From contig CAYWRO010000127.1 of NCBI GenBank assembly GCA_964460345.1, positions 1 to 6,532 on the forward strand: a stretch of 6,532 nt of DNA. Direction: 5' to 3'. The notes beneath the pieces were generated by a model. The model saw nothing but the letters and a program-made list of their open reading frames with translations. It had not been told where the DNA came from and searched no databases. This document shows, piece after piece, positions 1 through 5,739 of the stretch. The DNA is from CAYWRO01 sp964460345 (GTDB lineage Bacteria; Planctomycetota; Phycisphaerae; Phycisphaerales; UBA1924). Within the stretch, counting starts at the first letter, position 1. Each line of letters begins with the position of its first letter. Position numbers and translations under genes: made by a program.

Positions 1-383
1 CGCCGACCACCACGATGGGGTGGCCGATCACGCCCGAGGGGATCTACTGGATGTGCCGCTTCTATCACGAGCGGTATGGGAAGCCGCTGCTGATCACGGA
101 GAACGGGCGGGCGGTGTCGGACCATCCCTCGGCCGACGGCGCGGTGCATGACCCCCTGCGCATCGCGTTTCTGGAGGCGTACTTGCGCGAGGTGGGGCGG
201 GCGATCGCCGACGGCGTCCCTGTCGAGGGGTACTGCGCCTGGTCGCTGCTGGACAACTTCGAATGGGCCCACGGATACGGCCAGCGCTTCGGGCTGGTGT
301 ACGTGGATTACCAGACGCAGCGCCGGGTTATAAAGGATTCGGGCCGCTGGTACGCCGACGTCATCGCCCGCGGCGGTGTGTAG
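1..383 (+). CDS. GH1 beta-glucosidase, C-terminal part (5' end outside window)
   Basis: This is the last third of a glycoside hydrolase family 1 enzyme, most likely a beta-glucosidase that removes terminal beta-linked glucose from cellobiose-type oligosaccharides or aryl glucosides by a retaining mechanism. The frame is open from the window edge (first full codon at 3) to the TAG at 381-383. Diagnostic elements are TTTMGWPITPEGIYW (the family's MGW-PEG element), LLITENG, whose Glu at 99-101 is the catalytic nucleophile, and WSLLDNFEWAHGYGQRFG, the Trp/Glu/Trp aglycone and glucose-binding segment followed by GLVYVDY. The end RVIKDSGRWYADVI is the normal GH1 C-terminus, so nothing is missing at this end. 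The acid/base motif (NEP) must lie upstream. No signal peptide can be judged. Exact substrate (glucoside, galactoside or fucoside) cannot be told from this part. No intrinsic terminator follows directly. Confidence 0.93.
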   Translation, partial: PTTTMGWPITPEGIYWMCRFYHERYGKPLLITENGRAVSDHPSADGAVHDPLRIAFLEAYLREVGRAIADGVPVEGYCAWSLLDNFEWAHGYGQRFGLVYVDYQTQRRVIKDSGRWYADVIARGGV

Positions 384-508
384 CTGGGTAAGGGAAGCTG
401 GCCTCTCACAATCGAAGAACTTGTGTCGCGTGCCAGGCCCGCTGGCTGCCGCGTACGGCCCTGCACCTAGGGAAAGTACCGGGAGTTTGCGTTTACCTCA
501 TGGATCGT

Positions 509-522
509 CAACTTCGATGTTG
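509..522. promoter_or_regulatory. candidate operator: CG-centred palindrome
   Basis: CAACTTCGATGTTG matches its own reverse complement at 12 of 14 positions, with a central CG. It ends inside the -35 box of the promoter for the downstream regulator gene. A CG-centred palindrome is the usual form of LacI-family operators. The adjacent regulator has a LacI-type effector domain but a GntR-type DNA-binding domain, so the fit is only partial. The position would suit autorepression. No second copy was seen in the window, so this is a weak inference. Confidence 0.33.
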
Positions 523-547
523 CGTGGATGCTGCGTTTTGGTATGAT
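520..547 (+). promoter_or_regulatory. sigma70-type promoter of the GntR/LacI regulator gene
   Basis: The -35 box is TTGCGT at 520-525 and the -10 box is TATGAT at 542-547, one mismatch from TATAAT. They are separated by 16 bp. The -10 box is preceded by TG plus one base (539-541), an extended -10 element. Transcription would begin near 553-555. This lies after the in-frame ATG at 528, which argues against that codon being the translation start. The call is by eye; no start-site data are available. Confidence 0.55.
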
Positions 548-566
548 CGCGGAATTGGGATCGAAC

Positions 567-1796
567 ATGTCAGACGTCGATCGACCGCAACACGATGCGC
601 ACAAGCTGAACGGGCATCACCGTTCGGCACGAACGGAGGACGGTCCGGTGGTGAACCGAGCAACCGAGGAGTTGCCGCCCGCGGTCATCGCGGCGATGGG
701 CGCGGGGGATCCCCTTTACAGGCGGATCAGTCAGGACCTGGGAGAATCAATCCTGGATGGTGTGCTCGCTCCGGGCTCGCGCCTGCCGAATGGCGAAGCG
801 CTGGCGAGGCGGTACAACACATCCGTCAATACCGTCACGCGCGCGATGCGCCTGCTGACGAACCAGGGGTTGATCCGGCGCGTGCCGGGGCTGGGCACGT
901 TCGTGGCCGCCGAGGCGCAGGCGCCGGTGGGCGTGCTGGGATTTGTGGGGGCGTGCTGCCGCGGGTTTGCCGAGGTGTGCGCACTGGGGCAGATCGAACT
1001 CGAGTTCAAGCGCCGGCTCGCATCGGCGTCCGATTCGTTCGAGCGCTTCATCGGCCTCGATGAGGATGCGGAGCAGCGTCCGCACGAACTCCTGAAGCTT
1101 GCGCGCGAGCGCGGCGTGTCCGGAGTCTTCTGCATTCCGCCCGAAGGCGGGCTGCCGCACACGGCAGAATGCATCGAGGAAATGCGGCGGCTGGTAAAGG
1201 CGGGCATCCAGGTGGTCCTGCTCGACCGGGACGTGGTCGAAGGCCCCGAACGCAGCGAGTTCGACGTCGTCACGCTGGACAACACGAATGCCGGCTTCGT
1301 GCTCGGAGAGCACCTTGCCCGGCAGGGGGCGAGGCGAGTGCTGTTCGTCTCGCGGAAGACGATGCCGGTGGTCGTGAAGGAGCGTCTGGCCGGCGTGCGC
1401 GCCGGACTTGCCGCCGCGGCCGGCGCCGAAGCGGTGGAAGTGCGCGTGGGGGAGATCAGCGATCCGGGTCGCGTGCGGCAGCTGATCCAGGACTTCAAGC
1501 CGGATGCGATGGTTGGCAAGGACGATGCGGTCGCGGCCCAGTTGATCCAGGCGGCCTACGACCTTCACCTGCGGATTCCGGACGAGGTAATGGTCGCCGG
1601 GTTCGACGACAGCCCGGTGGCGGCCGACATGGTGGTGCCGCTGACGTCGTTCCGTCAGCCGGTGGGGGACATGGTGGAGGGGGCGCTGGTGTTGATGCGG
1701 TCGCGTCTGGACTCTCCAGACCGCGCTGCCCGGACGGTGATGATCAGCGGACGTCTGGCGGCACGTCGTTCAACGCGCGTGTCGCCGGAGGAGTGA
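567..1796 (+). CDS. GntR/LacI hybrid (AraR-like) transcriptional regulator
   Basis: Cytoplasmic DNA-binding regulator, 409 residues from the ATG at 567. Residues about 48-115 form a GntR winged helix: DPLYRRISQDLGESI, then LPNGEALARRYNTSVNTV and the wing GLGTFV. Residues about 120-404 resemble the periplasmic-binding-protein fold of LacI regulators, with GVSGVFCIPP, VVLLDRDV, VTLDNTNAGF, GFDDSPVAADMVVPLTSFRQP and a C-terminal helical end. This GntR-plus-LacI combination is that of Bacillus AraR, where a sugar releases DNA; the ligand here is unknown. The start is uncertain. An ATG at 528 lies within the promoter. The ATG at 567 leaves a leader of about 13 nt. The GTG pair at 648/651 follows a GGAGGA at 635-640 and starts just before the DNA-binding domain. 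Codons between 567 and 648 have lower third-position GC than the rest, which favours the GTG start. The gene sits alone between a GH1 enzyme gene and a secreted lectin gene, and may control either one or itself. Confidence 0.9.
   Translation: MSDVDRPQHDAHKLNGHHRSARTEDGPVVNRATEELPPAVIAAMGAGDPLYRRISQDLGESILDGVLAPGSRLPNGEALARRYNTSVNTVTRAMRLLTNQGLIRRVPGLGTFVAAEAQAPVGVLGFVGACCRGFAEVCALGQIELEFKRRLASASDSFERFIGLDEDAEQRPHELLKLARERGVSGVFCIPPEGGLPHTAECIEEMRRLVKAGIQVVLLDRDVVEGPERSEFDVVTLDNTNAGFVLGEHLARQGARRVLFVSRKTMPVVVKERLAGVRAGLAAAAGAEAVEVRVGEISDPGRVRQLIQDFKPDAMVGKDDAVAAQLIQAAYDLHLRIPDEVMVAGFDDSPVAADMVVPLTSFRQPVGDMVEGALVLMRSRLDSPDRAARTVMISGRLAARRSTRVSPEE
635..640 (+). promoter_or_regulatory. candidate ribosome binding site for an internal GTG start
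   Basis: GGAGGA lies 7 nt before the GTG at 648 (10 nt before the GTG at 651), both in frame with the regulator. The upstream ATG at 567 has only GGGA (557-560) before it. If used, the regulator would be 382 residues long and begin about 20 residues before the GntR domain. The motif could be chance in GC-rich coding sequence. Confidence 0.4.
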
Positions 1797-1975
1797 GTTC
1801 GGCAGTCGGCCACGATCGCCGCAATGAGATTGTTCGACCTGTTTCGTGCCTGCATGATGATGAGTTTGGCCCGGTTGACGATGCGGCATTTTCTCAGAAG
1901 TCAGTGGTGTGTCGGCGGACCGTGCGATCTGCCATCTGCTTTCTGGCGACGATGATCGATTGAGGTATGTTTGCA

Positions 1976-1993
1976 GAGCGCCGTTCGGCGCTT
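1976..1993 (+). other. short strong stem-loop in the leader of the lectin gene
   Basis: AGCGCC (1977-1982) pairs with GGCGCT (1987-1992) around a GTTC loop, with one further G-T pair outside. No T-run follows, so it is not an intrinsic terminator for the regulator gene. It lies about 50 nt before the chosen ATG of the secreted protein. A weak -10-like TATGTT sits just upstream at 1966-1971, with no good -35 box, so the hairpin could sit near the 5' end of that mRNA. Role unknown: mRNA stabilisation or control of translation are possible. Confidence 0.4.
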
Positions 1994-2031
1994 GGGTTCG
2001 GTTTCGTGAACACGTTTGGGACGGGAGGGAT

Positions 2032-2036
2032 GGAGG
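2032..2036 (+). promoter_or_regulatory. ribosome binding site that sets the lectin gene start
   Basis: GGAGG lies 5 nt before the ATG at 2042. The ATG at 2030 overlaps this region and has GGGAGGG directly against it, too close to act. The ATG at 1967 has no Shine-Dalgarno sequence and would put about 25 non-signal-like residues before the signal peptide. The 2042 start gives MRKSL and then a hydrophobic stretch, as expected for an exported protein. Confidence 0.6.
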
Positions 2037-2041
2037 CTCTC

Positions 2042-5000
2042 ATGCGAAAGAGTTTGTTCGAACACGGTTTGGCGCACTGTCGCCCGGCCTGGCTTGCCGC
2101 GGCGGCGGCGGTGGTCGGTGCGAGTGGTGCGGCGTCGGGCCAGGCGCTTCTGAGCACGCCGATTCAGAACCCGACGAACGGGCACTGGTATGCGGTTCTG
2201 GAGTCGAGCGGCTGGACGGCGGCGAAGGACGCGGCGGAGGCGCACGGGGGTTACCTCGTGACGATTGCTGACGCGGCGGAGAACACCTTCGTTCAGAACG
2301 ATGTGGGGATTGCGACGCTCATCGACGGGCGCCTGTGGATCGGCTTCACCGATGCAGGGCGGGCGGTGAATGATTTCGCGTGGGTGACCGGCGAGCCGGT
2401 GACGTACACGAACTGGAATGCGGGCGAGCCGAACAACGCGGGCGCGGGTGAAGACGCGACCGAAATGTTGCTGAGCAATGGGACGTGGAACGACAACTCT
2501 GACAACCCGCCGTTCATCTGCAACGGCGTCGTGGAGTGGAATGAGCCGGTCGGCGGGTGCAACGTCGGCGGAACGTGCTCGCTGATGACACAGGCGGATT
2601 GCGCGGCCGCACTGGGCGTTTACCAGGGCGACTTCGTCCTGTGCACGGGCGCCTGCTGCCTGCCGGACAACACCTGTCAGCAGATGTCGGAGCCGGCCTG
2701 TTCGTCCCAATCCGGCTTCTACCAGGGGGATGGAACGGACTGCGGTTCCGTCGTTTGCCCGGATCTGACGGGCGCATGCTGCTTCGTTGATTTCTGCGTG
2801 CTGGACGTACAGGCTCTGTGCGAACTGTCCGGCGGCATCTTCCGCGGGGTCGGAACGACCTGCGAAGAGGACTGCGCGGTTCCGGCCAACGACCTGTGCG
2901 GCAGCGCGCAGGTGATTTCCTCCTTCCCGGCGATCGTGTCGGGAACGACGGAACTGGCGACGCTGGATTTCGAAGCGCAGTGCGGCACAAACAGCACGTC
3001 GAGCGCTCCGGGCGTCTGGTACCGCGTCGCGGGCACGGGCCACATCTTCACGGCGACGCTGTGCCCCGGCTCCGATCCGGCCGCGAGCACCAACTATGAT
3101 GCGCAGATCAGCGTCTACACGGACTGCGGCTTCGCGTGTGTGGACGGCAGCGACGATGACAATGCCAACGGTTGCGGCGGCGCGGGCGGCACTGTGACTT
3201 TCTGCACGAGCGTGGGGACGGATTACTACATCATCGTCCACGGCTGGAGCAACCAGACGGGCGACTTCACGATGGTCGTGAAGGAGAACGACGCCGTCGA
3301 CTGCTCGATCCCCGCCAACGACGACTGCGCCAACGCGCAGGCGCTGTCACTGCCGGCACTGGTGTCCGGTGCGACGGTCGCGGCGACACTGGATACGGCG
3401 CCGGCGTGCCCCTTCCTCCCGAGTTCAGCCGGCGTGTGGTACAGCGTGATGGGGACGGGCACGGAGATCACCGCGACTCTTTGCCCCGACATCGATCCGA
3501 ACGGTCTGGCCGGTGCAGACTTTGACACCCGGCTTAGTGTGTACACCGACTGCGGCGCGCTGGCGTGTGTGAACGGCAACGATAACACCTGCGGATCGGG
3601 AGCGTCGGTCGCCTTCGACACCATGGTCGGCCAGCAGTACCTGGTGCTGGTGCACGGCCTCAATACGGGGACCTTCGACCTGGCGGTCTTTGAGACCCCC
3701 TCGGGCGCCTGCTGCTTCAACGACGGCTCCTGCGCCGCTGACATCAGCCCCGCGGAGTGTGCTGCGATGGGCGGCGCCTTCGCCGGTGACGGCGTGAGCT
3801 GCGGGGCCGCGGCGTGCGTGAATCTGCACGCTGACGACGTCCCGATCGCGCTGGAGTACAACTTCAACGGCATTGTGCACGCCCCAATGGTGCCGACCGA
3901 GCAGTTGCAGGCGGATAACCCGAACGGCTTCCGCGCGATCTCCGACCGTGCCTTCCGCATCGTCGGCGGCGTGGCGCCGGACCTGGCCGCCGCGGGCGCG
4001 ACGCGTTCGTACAACATCATCACGACCGGCTTCACGCTGGACATGGTGCATGTCGGCAACCGCAACCAGGTGGACAACGGCAACTGGGCGTTCGACGCCC
4101 TGCCGGACGGGGACACCGTCGGCATTCAGCCGAGCTGGCTGACGAACGTTGATCAGTCCACGGTCTCCAACCCGATCAACCCGGGCATTCTGCTGGACGC
4201 CACATCGAGCATCGGCGTGATCTATCACGCGAGCAACAATGGCACGATCTTCGACATGATGCTGGAGTTCAGCGATGCGACCTCCGCGACCGTCTCTCTG
4301 GACGCGCCGGACTGGTACGCCGACAACAACGGCGTGCCATTCCCGCCTGATTTCGGCGTGGCGTCACAGACGCTGCTGGCGGGTCCGCTCAGCAATGGCG
4401 ACGGTTTCGAAGGCGCCGGCGATGTGGACAATGGTTCCGACTCGGCGCCGCTCAACCTCATCGAGGCGGTCGTTACGGCCGACTCACTGCTGAACGGCCT
4501 GGGCATCGACATCAACGGCAAGACGTTGACCGGGATCACTTTCGGAAACCGCTCCAACCTCACCGCCGGCATCGGCATCTACGCCGCGACGGCGATCACC
4601 AGCGCCGGGACGACACAGATCGACCTGGCGCTCAACTTCAACGGCATCGCTCACTCAGCGGCTTCAGGCGGTGAGCAGAACATGCCCAACAACCCGGATG
4701 GTTACCGCTCGATCTCTGACCGCGGCCTTCTGTTCCTGGACAACCACGCTCCGGAACTGCCCGTTGCGGAGATGGGCTATCAGATGGTCGAGACGGAGTT
4801 TGTCCTCGACATCGTGTTCCTCGGCAGCCGCGTCTTCGACACGGTCGTGGACACGGACAACCAGGGCATCACTCCGAACTGGATGGGTGCGAACCCGGTG
4901 AACAGTGCGACGACGAATCTCGCGCCGGGGCTGGGCATGACCGATTCGACCCGGATCGGCCTGATCTACCACGGCTCAAATGGCGGCGCGTCGTTTGATC

Positions 5001-5539
5001 TCACCCTTGGCTTCAGCGACTCCTCCACCGTGACGGTCCGTCCGAGCTGCCCGGACTGGTTCGCCAACGGGAACGGCGTTGCGGCAGCTCCCGGCGCGGG
5101 CTTGGTCGTGCAGCGCGTGCTGCCCGGCCCGCTCAGCGGCGGAGACGGTTTCCCGGGCGCCGGGAACGCTGACATCGGTGGGGCGAGTTCTCCGCTGAAC
5201 ATCGTCGAGGCGGTGATGACCCGCGATCAGATCCTTGCGGATCTCGGCACGGACATCGCCGGCAAGACGCTCACCAGCATCACCTTCCACAACAAGACGG
5301 GTGGCTCGCTGGCGGTCTTCGCCATGTCGGCCGACGGCCTCGGTGATGCGGTGTGCGCCTGCGAGTTTGACGGGAACACCGCGCAGGTGGACGTGTTCGA
5401 CCTGCTGGCGTACCTGGACCTCTGGTTCGCCAATGCTGGCGGTGCTGACATCGACGGCAACCCGGGCGTCGACGTCTTCGACCTGCTGGCGTTCCTCGAC
5501 TGCTGGTTCCCGGCCAGCGCTGGGGCGCCCTGCCCGTAA
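2042..5539 (+). CDS. secreted C-type lectin / Cys-repeat / beta-sandwich protein with GC-type dockerin C-terminus
   Basis: Exported protein of 1165 residues, probably glycan-binding; no catalytic domain is recognisable. Residues 1 to about 35 are a signal peptide (MRKSL, then WLAAAAAVVGASGAASGQA). Residues 44-167 form a C-type lectin domain with WIGF (99-102), the Ca/mannose-type EPN (129-131) and WND (149-151). Cys-rich GACC-type repeats lie at 172-201, 203-239, 244-278 and 555-592. Two homologous beta-sandwich modules, resembling bacterial pre-peptidase C-terminal domains, lie at 281-413 and 424-551. Two long repeats of no family I recognise cover 602-852 and 860-1097. Residues 1104-1165 hold a doubled VDVFDLLA(Y/F)LD-WF segment, a dockerin-like Ca-binding tail of the GC type seen in planctomycetes. 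Cysteines are crowded into residues 160-592, and only one lies in the long repeats. The gene appears monocistronic: its own leader before, a strong terminator after. A surface or extracellular polysaccharide-binding role is inferred, not proven. Confidence 0.92.
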   Translation: MRKSLFEHGLAHCRPAWLAAAAAVVGASGAASGQALLSTPIQNPTNGHWYAVLESSGWTAAKDAAEAHGGYLVTIADAAENTFVQNDVGIATLIDGRLWIGFTDAGRAVNDFAWVTGEPVTYTNWNAGEPNNAGAGEDATEMLLSNGTWNDNSDNPPFICNGVVEWNEPVGGCNVGGTCSLMTQADCAAALGVYQGDFVLCTGACCLPDNTCQQMSEPACSSQSGFYQGDGTDCGSVVCPDLTGACCFVDFCVLDVQALCELSGGIFRGVGTTCEEDCAVPANDLCGSAQVISSFPAIVSGTTELATLDFEAQCGTNSTSSAPGVWYRVAGTGHIFTATLCPGSDPAASTNYDAQISVYTDCGFACVDGSDDDNANGCGGAGGTVTFCTSVGTDYYIIVHGWSNQTGDFTMVVKENDAVDCSIPANDDCANAQALSLPALVSGATVAATLDTAPACPFLPSSAGVWYSVMGTGTEITATLCPDIDPNGLAGADFDTRLSVYTDCGALACVNGNDNTCGSGASVAFDTMVGQQYLVLVHGLNTGTFDLAVFETPSGACCFNDGSCAADISPAECAAMGGAFAGDGVSCGAAACVNLHADDVPIALEYNFNGIVHAPMVPTEQLQADNPNGFRAISDRAFRIVGGVAPDLAAAGATRSYNIITTGFTLDMVHVGNRNQVDNGNWAFDALPDGDTVGIQPSWLTNVDQSTVSNPINPGILLDATSSIGVIYHASNNGTIFDMMLEFSDATSATVSLDAPDWYADNNGVPFPPDFGVASQTLLAGPLSNGDGFEGAGDVDNGSDSAPLNLIEAVVTADSLLNGLGIDINGKTLTGITFGNRSNLTAGIGIYAATAITSAGTTQIDLALNFNGIAHSAASGGEQNMPNNPDGYRSISDRGLLFLDNHAPELPVAEMGYQMVETEFVLDIVFLGSRVFDTVVDTDNQGITPNWMGANPVNSATTNLAPGLGMTDSTRIGLIYHGSNGGASFDLTLGFSDSSTVTVRPSCPDWFANGNGVAAAPGAGLVVQRVLPGPLSGGDGFPGAGNADIGGASSPLNIVEAVMTRDQILADLGTDIAGKTLTSITFHNKTGGSLAVFAMSADGLGDAVCACEFDGNTAQVDVFDLLAYLDLWFANAGGADIDGNPGVDVFDLLAFLDCWFPASAGAPCP
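2171..2542 (+). other. encoded C-type lectin domain
   Basis: The segment reads NGHWYAVLESSGWTAAKDAA, GGYLVTI, then LWIGFTD, EPVTYTNWNAGEPNN, GEDATEML and GTWNDNS, ending FICNGVVEW. The order of the WIG, EPN, E-D and WND motifs matches Ca-dependent C-type lectins. EPN is the signature linked in animal lectins to mannose, glucose and GlcNAc binding. Three of the four usual cysteines are absent: Ala replaces one before GGYLVTI and one in GEDATE, and none stands between WND and FIC. Only the last, in FIC, remains. Confidence 0.85.
2555..2875 (+). repeat. three tandem Cys-rich GACC-type protein repeats
   Basis: Units encode residues 172-201, 203-239 and 244-278 of the secreted protein (nt 2555-2644, 2648-2758, 2771-2875). 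The shared pattern is GACC, about 4-5 residues, C, about 7 residues, C, then G-(Y/F)-G-GT-C and C. The first unit is degenerate, with GGC in place of GACC. A fourth unit stands apart at 3704-3817. This repeat is common, as far as I know, in planctomycete secreted proteins; its function is unknown and disulfide-knotted spacers are a guess. Confidence 0.75.
2882..3694 (+). repeat. two homologous beta-sandwich modules
   Basis: Copy A (2882-3280) and copy B (3311-3694) share PAND-C--AQ, LVSG/IVSG-T--ATLD, GVWY-V-GTG---TATLCP, (Y/F)D--(I/L)SVYTDCG, ACV-G-D and VHG----G-F---V. The pattern of short strands with a WY-V core and a late VHG resembles bacterial pre-peptidase C-terminal (PPC) domains, which often bind or position secreted enzymes. 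That assignment is by eye. The two copies lie between the third and fourth Cys repeats. Confidence 0.7.
3704..3817 (+). repeat. fourth Cys-rich GACC repeat, detached from the first three
   Basis: Encodes residues 555-592: GACCFNDGSC, then C, GGAFAGDGVSC and AAC. It closely follows the unit pattern of the tandem repeats at 2555-2875. It marks the end of the Cys-rich half of the protein; almost no cysteine follows until the C-terminal tail. Confidence 0.75.
3845..5332 (+). repeat. tandem pair of roughly 240-residue modules, family not recognised
   Basis: Copy 1 is 3845-4597 (residues 602-852) and copy 2 is 4619-5332 (residues 860-1097). Shared anchors in order are NFNGI-H, NP-G-R-ISDR, AP-L, F-LD-V--G-R, GI-P-W, IG-IYH-SN, FD--L-FSD, V-(L/R)--PDW-A--NGV, GPLS-GDGF-GAG, PLN--EAV-T, LG-DI-GKTLT-ITF-N. 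The strand-rich pattern with a FSD--VTV--PDW core recalls all-beta accessory domains of glycosidases, but I cannot name a family. DNA copies have diverged widely, so the duplication is old. Confidence 0.8.
5351..5536 (+). other. encoded GC-type dockerin-like C-terminal domain
   Basis: Residues 1104-1165. Two half-repeats end in VDVFDLLAYLDLWF and VDVFDLLAFLDCWF, 27 residues apart. The second has a regular EF-hand-like loop, DIDGNPGVDVFD, with acidic or polar residues at positions 1, 3, 5, 9 and 12. The first loop is one residue longer (EFDGNTAQVDVFD). The protein ends in SAGAPCP. Dockerins bind cohesins in cellulosomes. In planctomycetes this type occurs without obvious cohesin partners and may serve in sorting or surface attachment; that is inference. 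Confidence 0.8.
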
Positions 5540-5570
5540 ACGTCCTTCGAAGAAGCTCTAGTTGAATCTC

Positions 5571-5607
5571 GAGGCCGCGTCCCTCTCGGGGCGCGGCCTT
5601 TTCTTTT
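5571..5607 (+). terminator. intrinsic terminator of the lectin gene
   Basis: GAGGCCGCGTCCC pairs with GGGGCGCGGCCTT around a TCTC loop, a stem of about 12-13 bp including one G-T pair at each of two places. The T-rich run TTTTCTTTT (5599-5607) follows at once. It begins 31 nt after the TAA of the secreted protein gene and ends transcription before the convergent glgB. No equally good terminator in the opposite direction was seen for glgB. Confidence 0.88.
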
Positions 5608-5739
5608 CAGAGCAGGGAGCATCAGCGAGCGGTGGACGCCCCACTGGCCACGGAGCATGGAGGGGGATTGACCGAGGCATTCGGGGGTCGGGCCTGCGTA
5701 TCTGCTCCTGCTTCCTCACACGTGGCTCTCACGCAGCCG

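Noticed and set aside
432..459. Hairpins after the GH1 gene (GCCAG/CTGGC and GCCG/CGGC) as a terminator
   Set aside because: The stems are only 4-5 bp and no T-run follows. This is not enough to call a terminator.
731..1568. Two overlapping minus-strand frames within the regulator gene
   Set aside because: They are antisense shadows of a clear GntR/LacI coding sequence, with Arg/Ser-rich, motif-free translations.
1967..2041. Start of the secreted protein at ATG 1967 or 2030
   Set aside because: Neither has a usable ribosome site. The 1967 start would also cover the leader stem-loop and place about 25 residues before the signal peptide. ATG 2042 has GGAGG at proper spacing and gives a standard signal peptide.
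1901..3241. Long open frame on the minus strand (446 codons)
   Set aside because: It is antisense to the signal peptide, lectin and repeat coding region, is very rich in Arg and Ala, and shows no domain. Long antisense frames are expected in GC-rich genes.
3226..4125. Minus-strand open frame of 299 codons
   Set aside because: It lies wholly inside the secreted protein gene, has low-complexity Ser/Ala/Pro composition, and shows no ribosome site or recognisable motif.
3845..5332. Recent DNA-level duplication or mobile repeat
   Set aside because: The two copies are similar in protein anchors but widely diverged in bases, and there are no flanking direct repeats. This is old domain duplication, not a mobile element.
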